From Egaibacter sp046050465 (GTDB taxonomy: Bacteria > Pseudomonadota > Gammaproteobacteria > Burkholderiales > Burkholderiaceae_C), in NCBI GenBank assembly GCA_046050465.1, contig JBJOPS010000019.1:33722-97721 (forward strand): 64,000 nucleotides of DNA, written 5' to 3'. Within the stretch, counting starts at the first letter, position 1. Each line of letters begins with the position of its first letter. A program made the translations under genes and the position numbers. The notes below the pieces were generated by a model that saw only the letters and a list, made by a program, of their open reading frames with translations, was not told where the DNA came from and did not search any database. Below are positions 51,876-59,056 of this stretch, in pieces.

Positions 51876-53207
51876 ATGATTGATTCTCTGTTGCTGACTG
51901 ATCAGTTCGAGTGGGGCTGCGCCACCTCGGCCTTCCAGATTGAAGGGGCCATTTCGGCGAACAGCAAGCTACCCAGTATCTGGGACGACTTTTGCCGGCA
52001 GCCCGGGCGTATCAAGGACGCAAGTAGCGGGCAAACGGCCTGTGACCACGTGCGTCTTTATCGGGACGATGTGGCTCTGATGGCCGGGCTGGGGTTTCGC
52101 CACTACCGGTTCTCCATTTCATGGCCGCGCGTTATGGATGCGAATGGCCGCGTCAACCCGGCCGGCATGGATTTCTACAAACGGCTGCTCGACGAGCTGG
52201 GGCGGCACGGCATCACGCCCAACGCAACCTTGTTCCACTGGGACCTGCCCGCGCATCTGGAAGGCGGCTGGCTCAATCGCGATACAGCCTATCGTTTTGC
52301 AGACTACGCGCAGCTGGTGGCACGTGAGTTGGGGGACCGCCTGCCCCGCGTGGCCACGCTTAACGAGCCCTGGTGCAGCGCCTTCCTGGGCCACGATCTG
52401 GGGGTTTTCGCGCCGGGTGGGCGCAACCGCGCTGAAGCTTTGACTGCAGCGCATCACCTGATGCTCGCGCATGGCCTGGGCGTTCAGGCCTGGCGGGCCA
52501 TCCAGCCGGACACATCTGTGGGTATCGTGCTGAACCCGGAGTTATGTGACCCCGCAACCGACAGCGTGGCAGACATATCGGCAGCAAGAATGGCTGAACT
52601 GGAGCGAAACGATTGCTTCCTGAACCCGCTCTTTGGACGCGACTGGCCCCGGGAGCTGGTTGACCAAATGGGCGAACGACAGTGTGACCGGTGGCAAGGT
52701 GATCTGGCGATCTGTGCACAGCCGCTGGACTTCATTGGCCTGAACTACTACACGCGTTCGGTTGCCCGGGCGCCGATGACAACTGAAGAGTCACAGCGCG
52801 GCTATGCTTTTGTGCCGCCGGACGGACGTGTGGTGCAGCTCACCGACATTGGCTGGGAGATTTACCCTCAGGGGTTGACGCGCGTGGTCAACAACCTGAC
52901 GCGCCAATGGCCGTTGCCGCCGATCTGGATCACCGAGAACGGCGCCGCAGACAACACGGGTATTGATCGTGGTCGGTGCGATGACGATTTGCGCTGCGCG
53001 TACCTGACGGCGCATCTGGAGCAGGTGGCACAACTACTGCGGCAGGGCCACGATATCCGGGGCTACTACGTCTGGAGTCTGCTCGACAACTTTGAATGGG
53101 CGCATGGGTACAGCCAGCGCTTTGGTATCGTGCACGTTGATTTCGACACCCAGACCCGGACACCGAAGAAGAGTGCGCGCATGCTGCAGTCCCTGATAGG
53201 CACTTAA
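51876..53207 (+). CDS. GH1 family beta-glucosidase
   Basis: A 443-residue cytoplasmic family 1 glycosidase. The acid/base is E164 in TLNEPW and the nucleophile E354 in ITENGA; FEWGCATSAFQIEGA is the usual start and GYYVWSLLDNFEWAHGY the aglycone-binding end. It hydrolyses beta-glucosides (cellobiose or similar). Its place inside an alpha-glucoside operon implies that the transporter may accept both anomers. Confidence 0.93.
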   Translation: MIDSLLLTDQFEWGCATSAFQIEGAISANSKLPSIWDDFCRQPGRIKDASSGQTACDHVRLYRDDVALMAGLGFRHYRFSISWPRVMDANGRVNPAGMDFYKRLLDELGRHGITPNATLFHWDLPAHLEGGWLNRDTAYRFADYAQLVARELGDRLPRVATLNEPWCSAFLGHDLGVFAPGGRNRAEALTAAHHLMLAHGLGVQAWRAIQPDTSVGIVLNPELCDPATDSVADISAARMAELERNDCFLNPLFGRDWPRELVDQMGERQCDRWQGDLAICAQPLDFIGLNYYTRSVARAPMTTEESQRGYAFVPPDGRVVQLTDIGWEIYPQGLTRVVNNLTRQWPLPPIWITENGAADNTGIDRGRCDDDLRCAYLTAHLEQVAQLLRQGHDIRGYYVWSLLDNFEWAHGYSQRFGIVHVDFDTQTRTPKKSARMLQSLIGT

Positions 53208-53210
53208 ATC

Positions 53211-54881
53211 ATGAACACAGGCGAGAAAATTCTGAACGACAACTGGTGGCGCGGTGGTGTCATCTATCAAATTTACCCGCGCAGCTTTGCCGACAGCAAT
53301 GGGGATGGCATCGGCGATCTGGCTGGCGTCACCGCCAGGCTGGACTATGTGGCCAGTCTGGCGGTGGATGGCATCTGGTTGTCGCCATTTTTCAAAAGCC
53401 CGATGAAAGATTTCGGGTATGACGTCAGTGATTACTGTGATGTGGACCCGATGTTCGGGACGCTGGCCGATTTCAAGGCCCTGGTTGAGCGCGCACACGC
53501 CCTGGGCTTGAAGGTCATGATTGACCAGGTGTTGTCCCATTGCTCGGACCAGCATGCCTGGTTTGCTGAGAGCCGGTCCAGCCATGACAACCCCAAGGCC
53601 GACTGGTTCATCTGGGCTGATGCCAAAGAAGACGGAACGCCCCCCAACAACTGGCTCAGCATTTTTGGCGGCAGTGCCTGGCAGTGGGATACCCGGCGTT
53701 GCCAGTACTATATGCACAACTTTCTGGCCAGCCAGCCGGACCTGAATTTTCATAACCCCCAGGTCCAGGGTGCGCTGCTACAGACCGTGAAGTTCTGGCT
53801 GGATCTGGGGGTGGACGGTTACCGGCTCGATACCGTGAACTTCTACTTTCACGATGCGCAACTGCGTGACAACCCGGGCCGCGGGCGACCAACTGGCGAA
53901 GACCCCGCCGTGAATGCCGTGAATCCATACGGCTGGCAGCGCCACGTGTATGACAAGAGCCAGCCAGAAAACCTGGTGTTCCTGCGCAAGCTGCGCGCAC
54001 TGCTGGACCTGTATCCCAACACCACCATGATTGGTGAAATTGGAGACGACGACGGGCTGGCGCGAGTTGCCGAGTACACGCAAGGTGGCGACAAGCTGCA
54101 CATGGCTTATTGTTTTGACCTGCTGGGTTCGGCCCACTCGGCACCTTATCTGCACGGGGTGCTCAAGCGCTTTGACGAATTGGCCTCGGGTGGATGGCCT
54201 TGCTGGGCGCTGTCGAACCATGATGTGGTTCGTGTGGCAACACGGTGGGGCGGGGCGAGTCCGAACCCCGCGCTGTTGCGTCTGGCAGCCGCGATGCAGA
54301 TGAGCCTTCGGGGATCAACCTGCCTTTACCAGGGTGACGAGCTGGGCTTGCCTGAGGCGCAGATCGCGTTTGATGAATTGCAGGACCCTTATGGCATCAC
54401 CATGTGGCCGGAGTTCAAGGGGCGCGATGGATGCCGTACACCCATGCCGTGGGAAAGCGAGTCGCGTGACATGGGTTTTACGTTGCCTCTGGCAGGTGCA
54501 AAACCAGCAGCCGTGCGTCCCTGGTTGCCCGCTTCGGAATCGCACCGGGCCATGGCGGTGGATGTCCAGTCATCAAATGAGCACTCGTTGCTGAATTTCT
54601 ACCGCAAGTTGTTGAAATGGCGCAATGCCCAGCCGGCCTTGATTGAGGGCGAGATGGACCTGCTGGCCAGCCACCCGCAAGTCCTTGCCTATGTGCGCTC
54701 GGGAGGCGGCCAGAAACTGCTGTGCCTGTTCAATTTCAGTGATCAGGCTGCACAATGGGTTTTGCCTGCCAGCATGACCGATTTGCAGGTGCTGACCGAG
54801 AGTGGCCTGACGGGCGCACAACTCGATGCGGACAAGGTCACCCTGCCAGCTTGGTCGGGGCTGTTCGCGCTGCAGAAATAG
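53211..54881 (+). CDS. aglA: GH13 family alpha-glucosidase (AglA-like)
   Basis: A 556-residue GH13 enzyme, probably subfamily 23. Region I is DQVLSH, nucleophile D207 in GYRLDTVN, acid/base E276 in MIGEIGD, transition-state Asp D338 in LSNHDVV. TVN after the nucleophile is the pattern of alpha-1,4-acting enzymes (alpha-1,6 enzymes differ there). It cleaves imported maltose- or sucrose-type sugars to glucose. Last intact gene of the operon, 3 bp after the GH1 gene. Confidence 0.93.
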   Translation: MNTGEKILNDNWWRGGVIYQIYPRSFADSNGDGIGDLAGVTARLDYVASLAVDGIWLSPFFKSPMKDFGYDVSDYCDVDPMFGTLADFKALVERAHALGLKVMIDQVLSHCSDQHAWFAESRSSHDNPKADWFIWADAKEDGTPPNNWLSIFGGSAWQWDTRRCQYYMHNFLASQPDLNFHNPQVQGALLQTVKFWLDLGVDGYRLDTVNFYFHDAQLRDNPGRGRPTGEDPAVNAVNPYGWQRHVYDKSQPENLVFLRKLRALLDLYPNTTMIGEIGDDDGLARVAEYTQGGDKLHMAYCFDLLGSAHSAPYLHGVLKRFDELASGGWPCWALSNHDVVRVATRWGGASPNPALLRLAAAMQMSLRGSTCLYQGDELGLPEAQIAFDELQDPYGITMWPEFKGRDGCRTPMPWESESRDMGFTLPLAGAKPAAVRPWLPASESHRAMAVDVQSSNEHSLLNFYRKLLKWRNAQPALIEGEMDLLASHPQVLAYVRSGGGQKLLCLFNFSDQAAQWVLPASMTDLQVLTESGLTGAQLDADKVTLPAWSGLFALQK

Positions 54882-54891
54882 GTTTCGGGAA

Positions 54892-55050
54892 ATGCTCCAT
54901 CTCCAAATGCTCCATCTCCACTACTACCCCGGCACCGCTGCCATGGCGCCCCACATCGTTCTGCAGGAACTCGGCGTGCCGTTTGAGCTGGTGCGCCCGG
55001 TGGTGCAGCGGGTGTTTGCTACAGGGAAGCTGGTTCAGCCCTGGGTTTGA
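54892..55050 (+). pseudogene. Glutathione S-transferase remnant with internal deletion
   Basis: A 52-codon frame. Residues ~8-31 (LHYYPGTAAMAPHIVLQELG and VPFEL) match the start of GST domains, and the last ~18 (RPVVQRVFATGKLVQPWV) look like the C-terminal end. The ~150 residues between are missing, still in frame. The start codon region is duplicated (ATGCTCCATCTCCA at 54892 and 54907). Likely non-functional. Confidence 0.7.
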
Positions 55051-55060
55051 CGTCGATTTG

Positions 55061-55134
55061 TGCCCAATTCAAGGGCTAAATATGGCATTTGCCCGCATCA
55101 GGCATGCGTAAACAGCTATTATTTTTGTAGCAAT
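55061..55134 (+). repeat. Dispersed short repeat, copy 7 (diverged)
   Basis: AAGGGCTAAATATGGC, GCATGCGTAAACAGCTATT and a TTTGTAGCAAT end. The hemB stop (55119-55121) and last codons lie in it. Confidence 0.6.
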
Positions 55135-56132
55135 CGTGCGGCATCGAGTGCAAAGTAGGTCAGCACGCCATCAGCCCCGGCACGTTTGAAGGCCAGCAGG
55201 CTCTCCATCATCACGGCGTCGTGGTCGAGCCAGCCGTTTTGCGCGGCGGCTTTGAGCATGGCGTATTCGCCGCTCACCTGGTAGGCGAAGGTGGGCACCT
55301 TGAATTCGTCCTTGACGCGGCGCACGATGTCCAGGTACGGCATGCCGGGTTTGACCATCACCATGTCGGCGCCCTCGGCAATGTCCAGCGCCACCTCACG
55401 CAGTGCTTCGTCGCTGTTGCCGGGATCCATCTGATAGACCTTCTTGTTGCTCTTGCCCAGGTTGGCGGCAGAACCCACAGCGTCGCGGAACGGGCCGTAA
55501 AACGCGCTGGCGTATTTGGCGCTGTAGGCCATGATTCTTGTATGCATCGCCCCGCTCGATTCGAGCGCTGCCCGAATCGCTCCGATTCGGCCGTCCATCA
55601 TGTCGCTGGGCGCCACAATGTCCACGCCCGCTGCAGCCTGTGTGAGCGCCTGCTTCACCAGCACTTCCACGGTTTCATCGTTCATGATGTAGCCATCGGC
55701 TGCCGGGTTGGGGTCCGGCAGGCCGTCCTGGCCGTGGCTGGTGAACGGGTCCAGCGCCACGTCGGTCATCACGCCCAGATCGGGAAATTCTTTTTTCAGC
55801 GCGCGCACCACACGGGGTATCAAACCATCGGGGTTCAGCGCTTCGCGACCGTCAGGCGTTTTTACCGATTGGTCAATTACCGGAAACAGCGCCATCACCG
55901 CAATGCCGAGCCTCACGCAGTCTTCGGCAACCGGTAGCAGCAGGTCCAGGCTCAGCCGTTCGACGCCAGGCATGGAGGCGACGATCTGGCGCTGCTGTGT
56001 GCCATCCACCACAAACACCGGATAAATCAGGTCATGCGGGGTGAGGGCGTTTTCGCGCACAAGATTGCGCGTGAACGCGTCACGGCGCAGGCGGCGCGGG
56101 CGTCCCATGGGGTAGGGTGCAAAGATCGTCAT
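55119..56132 (-). CDS. hemB: Porphobilinogen synthase (delta-aminolevulinate dehydratase)
   Basis: A 337-residue HemB that condenses two 5-aminolevulinate molecules in heme synthesis. The Schiff-base lysines lie in AYSAKYAS and MVKPGMPYLD. The metal site is TDVALDPFTSHGQDG, Asp-type rather than the Cys3 zinc site, so it is the Mg-dependent form. The stop codon comes from a dispersed repeat. The predicted small RNA and hemJ diverge from it. Confidence 0.95.
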   Translation of the reverse strand: MTIFAPYPMGRPRRLRRDAFTRNLVRENALTPHDLIYPVFVVDGTQQRQIVASMPGVERLSLDLLLPVAEDCVRLGIAVMALFPVIDQSVKTPDGREALNPDGLIPRVVRALKKEFPDLGVMTDVALDPFTSHGQDGLPDPNPAADGYIMNDETVEVLVKQALTQAAAGVDIVAPSDMMDGRIGAIRAALESSGAMHTRIMAYSAKYASAFYGPFRDAVGSAANLGKSNKKVYQMDPGNSDEALREVALDIAEGADMVMVKPGMPYLDIVRRVKDEFKVPTFAYQVSGEYAMLKAAAQNGWLDHDAVMMESLLAFKRAGADGVLTYFALDAARLLQK

Positions 56133-56155
56133 GGTAAATATATTTGCCGGATGGC

Positions 56156-56184
56156 TTGAATCCCGATGATAACTTTGCTAGATT
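56156..56184 (+). promoter_or_regulatory. Sigma-70-type promoter of the predicted small RNA
   Basis: TTGAAT (56156-56161), 17-bp spacer, TAGATT (56179-56184). Start of transcription expected near 56191. It lies 24 bp from the divergent hemB start codon. Confidence 0.65.
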
Positions 56185-56190
56185 ACGCGT

Positions 56191-56289
56191 GGGCGGTTCG
56201 CCGCCTCCCGCTTTTCCTCCCTGAGCGGGGCCTTGATGTGTGACAGCAAATAGGCTTCCAACCCCAGCCCACGTGCTGGGGTTTTTTTT
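56191..56289 (+). ncRNA. Predicted small RNA with exposed anti-Shine-Dalgarno loop
   Basis: About 99 nt between a promoter and a strong terminator with no ORF. Three hairpins: GGCGG-TTCG-CCGCC (56192-56205); CCCGCT / AGCGGG (56207-56212, 56224-56229) enclosing the 11-nt loop TTTCCTCCCTG; and the terminator. A roughly 32-nt linker (56230-56261) between the last two looks mainly single-stranded. The CCTCCC loop is complementary to ribosome-binding sites, which resembles the alphaproteobacterial CcsR / alpha-r sRNA loops. Function is inference; I do not recognise it as 6S, tmRNA, SRP or RNase P RNA. Confidence 0.6.
56262..56289 (+). terminator. Rho-independent terminator of the predicted small RNA
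   Basis: CCCCAGC / GCTGGGG stem (7 bp), 6-nt loop, then eight T. No upstream protein gene on this strand needs it, which is itself evidence for an RNA gene. Confidence 0.88.
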
Positions 56290-56294
56290 GCCAT

Positions 56295-56405
56295 GTCCAT
56301 TTGCCCCCACGCTTGCCGCTTCGCGTGCTGCGCTGCCCCCCCGAAGGGGCTAATTTGGCTTCGCCGCACTTCGTGAACCCTTGGGGCGGCCCGGCGGGAA
56401 ATTGC
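56295..56405. repeat. GC-rich intergenic repeat-like element before hemJ
   Basis: Contains CCCCCACGCTTGCCGCTTCG, GCCCC...GGGGC inverted arms and TTGGGGCGGCCCGGCGGG. I remember similar strings in intergenic regions of Comamonadaceae genomes, but only one copy is in this window, so family membership is a recollection rather than an observation. Confidence 0.35.
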
Positions 56406-56419
56406 CCTAAACTGCCTTC

Positions 56420-56848
56420 ATGTTATGGGTTAAAGCACTTCACATCGTCTTTGTCGCCAGCTGGTTTGCCGGCCTGTTTTATCTGCCACGCATTTTTGTG
56501 AATCTGGCGATGGTACCGGCCGGGTCGGATGCTGAACGTGAGCGGTTGCTTCTTATGGCGACCAAGCTGCTGCGGTTTACCACGATCCTGTCTGTGCCCG
56601 CGTTGGGTTTGGGGTTCTGGCTGTGGCTGGGTTACGGCATTGGGCGCGGGCCCGGCAATGGCTGGCTGCATGCCAAGCTGTTCATCGTGTTGCTGGTGGT
56701 GGGTTATCACCATGCCTGCGGCGCAATTCTGAAAAAGCTGGTGCGGGGTGACAGCCATCGCAGCCATGCCTGGTACCGGTGGTTCAACGAGGTGCCAGTG
56801 CTGCTGCTGCTGGCCGCGGTGATTCTGGTAGTGGTCAAGCCATTTTGA
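56420..56848 (+). CDS. hemJ: HemJ-type protoporphyrinogen oxidase (CopD-like family)
   Basis: A 142-residue inner-membrane protein with four TM helices. The family signature KALHIVFVASWFAGLFYLPR holds the conserved His of helix 1, and WLHAKLFIVLLVVGYHH holds the later His/Lys residues. HemJ oxidises protoporphyrinogen IX in bacteria lacking HemG/HemY. Proximity to hemB supports the heme role. Confidence 0.88.
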   Translation: MLWVKALHIVFVASWFAGLFYLPRIFVNLAMVPAGSDAERERLLLMATKLLRFTTILSVPALGLGFWLWLGYGIGRGPGNGWLHAKLFIVLLVVGYHHACGAILKKLVRGDSHRSHAWYRWFNEVPVLLLLAAVILVVVKPF

Positions 56849-56870
56849 TGAAACCCGGGCGCTGACTGCC

Positions 56871-57965
56871 GTGCAAAAAACCTCGGCCTGGCCGCTGGCG
56901 CTAACTTACATGGGACTGGTGTTTTACGCCAGCCTGTACCCGTTTGCCGAATGGCGCGACCAGGGTATTGCCTCATGGGCATTTCTCGCCGCCCCGCTGA
57001 CTCGTTACTGGACCTGGTTTGATGTTGCCGCCAATGTGGTGGGTTATGCCCCGCTGGGCTTTCTGCTGGCGCTCAGTGCGTTGCGTGCCGGGCGCGCAAC
57101 GCATGCCGTGTTGCTGGCTACGCTGGTAGCCGGGGTTTTGTCGCTGGTGATGGAGGCTGTGCAAAGCCATTTGCCTGCGCGAGTGCCCTCCAATGTGGAT
57201 CTGGCCCTGAATACTGCGGGTGCTTGGGTGGGCGCCGTAACGGCAACACTGCTGGAAAAGATGGGTGCCATCGCGCAGTGGAGCCGACTTCGCCAGCGCT
57301 GGTTCATTGAGGATGCCCGCGGCGCACTGGTATTGCTGGCTCTATGGCCGGTGGCGTTGTTGTTTCCTGCATCGGTTCCATTCGGACTGGGGCAGATTCT
57401 GGAGCGGCTGGAACTGGCGCTGGTGGATGTGCTGGAAGACACGCCGTTTCTGCAATGGCTGCCGCTGCGAGAGGTGGAACTGGAGCCTTTGCTGCCACTG
57501 GCCGAACTGGTGTGCGTGATGCTTGGGATTCTTATTCCCTGTCTGCTGGGTTATTGCATCATCCGTTCCCGCCTGCGCCGTGCCATTTTTGCGTTGCTGG
57601 TGCTGGCGGCGGGCGTTGGCGTGACGGCCCTGTCGGCGGCCCTGTCTTTTGGCCCGGAGCACGCCTGGCCCTGGCTGACCTTGCCGGTGCAAGTGGGGCT
57701 GGGCGCGGCCACCGTGTTTGCGGTGCCACTGCTTTTTTTGCCAGGCAGGGTTTGTGCGGCTGTGCTGCTGCTGGCCTTGGGCGTTTACGTCAGCTTGCTG
57801 AATCAGGCGCCCGCAGACCCTTATTTCGTGCAGACGCTGCAAAGCTGGGAGCAGGGCCGTTTCATCCGTTTCCATGGGCTGGCGCAGTGGATGGGCTGGT
57901 TGTGGCCCTATGCGGTGATGGTGTATGTGCTCACGCTGGCGGGTGCACGCCCGCCACAAAACTAA
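56871..57965 (+). CDS. VanZ-like family membrane protein
   Basis: 364 residues from a GTG start. The first ~125 residues form a VanZ-like domain (LYPFAEWRD, DVAANVVGYAPLGFLLAL, NVDLALNTAGAWVGA). The rest adds roughly five to six hydrophobic segments and has no motif I recognise. Function unknown; VanZ-type proteins are linked to envelope stress or glycopeptide resistance in Gram-positives. 22 bp after hemJ. Confidence 0.82.
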   Translation: MQKTSAWPLALTYMGLVFYASLYPFAEWRDQGIASWAFLAAPLTRYWTWFDVAANVVGYAPLGFLLALSALRAGRATHAVLLATLVAGVLSLVMEAVQSHLPARVPSNVDLALNTAGAWVGAVTATLLEKMGAIAQWSRLRQRWFIEDARGALVLLALWPVALLFPASVPFGLGQILERLELALVDVLEDTPFLQWLPLREVELEPLLPLAELVCVMLGILIPCLLGYCIIRSRLRRAIFALLVLAAGVGVTALSAALSFGPEHAWPWLTLPVQVGLGAATVFAVPLLFLPGRVCAAVLLLALGVYVSLLNQAPADPYFVQTLQSWEQGRFIRFHGLAQWMGWLWPYAVMVYVLTLAGARPPQN

Positions 57966-57974
57966 AATAGCCGG

Positions 57975-58325
57975 ATGAGTGAAAACCAGAACACCCCGGC
58001 GTCCTATTACGAACGGCACATTTTTTTCTGCCTGAACGAGCGAGACAACGGCGAAGAATCCTGCGCCCGGCATCGCGCGCAGGAGGGTTTTGACCGTTGC
58101 AAGGCGCAGGCCAAGGCCGCCAAGCTGCTGGGCCCCGGCAAGGTGCGGGTGAACCGGGCTGGCTGTCTGGACCGCTGCGCAGGCGGGCCGGTGGCCGTGG
58201 TTTACCCCGAAGCCGTCTGGTACACCTATGTGGACAACGACGATATCGATGAAATCGTGGAGTCGCACCTGAAAAACGGCAAAGTGGTGGAGCGGCTGCT
58301 AACGCCTGCCAATGTGGGCCGATAG
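57975..58325 (+). CDS. Thioredoxin-like [2Fe-2S] ferredoxin
   Basis: A 116-residue protein with the cluster ligands C19, C30, C64 and C68 (FFCLNERDNG, GEESCARH, AGCLDRCAGGP), the spacing of thioredoxin-fold ferredoxins. YPEAVWYTYVDNDDIDEIVESHL is the usual C-terminal part (shown split: YPEAVWYTY, DIDEIVESHL). Electron carrier of unknown partner. A dispersed repeat follows. Confidence 0.9.
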   Translation: MSENQNTPASYYERHIFFCLNERDNGEESCARHRAQEGFDRCKAQAKAAKLLGPGKVRVNRAGCLDRCAGGPVAVVYPEAVWYTYVDNDDIDEIVESHLKNGKVVERLLTPANVGR

Positions 58326-58342
58326 CAGGTTTTCGCCGGTTT

Positions 58343-58406
58343 ATGTGCCCAAATAGGGCCTTGGCCCCCGTCTAATATGCACGAGTAGCTATTAAAATAA
58401 TAGCAA
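58343..58406 (+). repeat. Dispersed short repeat, copy 8
   Basis: AAATAGGGCCTTGGCCCCCG, TAATATGCACGAGTAGCTATT and TAATAGC end (given in parts). It lies in the 92-bp gap between ferredoxin and hydrolase genes. Confidence 0.78.
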
Positions 58407-58417
58407 AAAGTCAATCC

Positions 58418-59056
58418 ATGAATGTTCACACACAACGGTTCACAGTCGCCGGCCCGGCCGGTCAGATTGAGGCTGTGCGCGATGAGCCCGCGCTGGCGCC
58501 TGGCGCGGTTTCCCGTGGCGTAGCGGTCATTGCGCACCCGCACCCGCTGTTTGGCGGGACCATGGATAACAAGGTGGTGCAAACCATGGCGCGCGCGTTT
58601 GTGCAGTGCGGCTGGAGCGCCATCCGCTTCAACTTTCGAGGTGTGGGCGCCAGTGTTGGCACGCACGACGATGGCCGTGGCGAGCTGGATGATTTGCTGG
58701 CGGTGGTGGCACACAGCGCGCCGCAGGGCGAACTGGCGCTGGCCGGTTTTTCGTTTGGCGCGTTCGTCACCAGCCATGCGTTGCAGGCGCTGTGGCCGAG
58801 CCGGCCGGCTCAAAAAGTGGTGCTGGTCGGCACCGCCGCCAGCCGCTTTTCCGTGGCGGCGCTGCCAGCCGATGCACACGACCGCACGCTGGTGGTTCAC
58901 GGCGAACTGGACGACACCGTGCCGCTGGCCGATGCCATGAACTGGGCGCGCCCCCAAACGCTGCCCATCACCGTTGTGCCCGGAGGCTCGCACTTCTTTC
59001 ACGGACAGTTGCCCCTTCTGAGAGGTCTGGTGGTGCGCCACCTGAACTCGCATTGA
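58418..59056 (+). CDS. Alpha/beta hydrolase
   Basis: A 212-residue hydrolase: AHPHPLFGGTMDNKVV is the usual oxyanion-side start of this subfamily, the nucleophile serine is in LAGFSFGAF, the acid in VVHGELDDTVPL, and the His in VVPGGSHFFHG. Substrate unknown. The stop overlaps the first possible start of the next gene. Confidence 0.87.
   Translation: MNVHTQRFTVAGPAGQIEAVRDEPALAPGAVSRGVAVIAHPHPLFGGTMDNKVVQTMARAFVQCGWSAIRFNFRGVGASVGTHDDGRGELDDLLAVVAHSAPQGELALAGFSFGAFVTSHALQALWPSRPAQKVVLVGTAASRFSVAALPADAHDRTLVVHGELDDTVPLADAMNWARPQTLPITVVPGGSHFFHGQLPLLRGLVVRHLNSH

Noticed and set aside
52607..52620. GAAACGATTGCTTC inside the GH1 gene as a fourth LacI operator
   Set aside because: Only one half-site matches and it is in mid-gene; likely chance.
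54890..54920. ATGCTCCATCTCCA duplication as a repeat family
   Set aside because: Only two tandem units at the GST relic; a local duplication, not a dispersed element.
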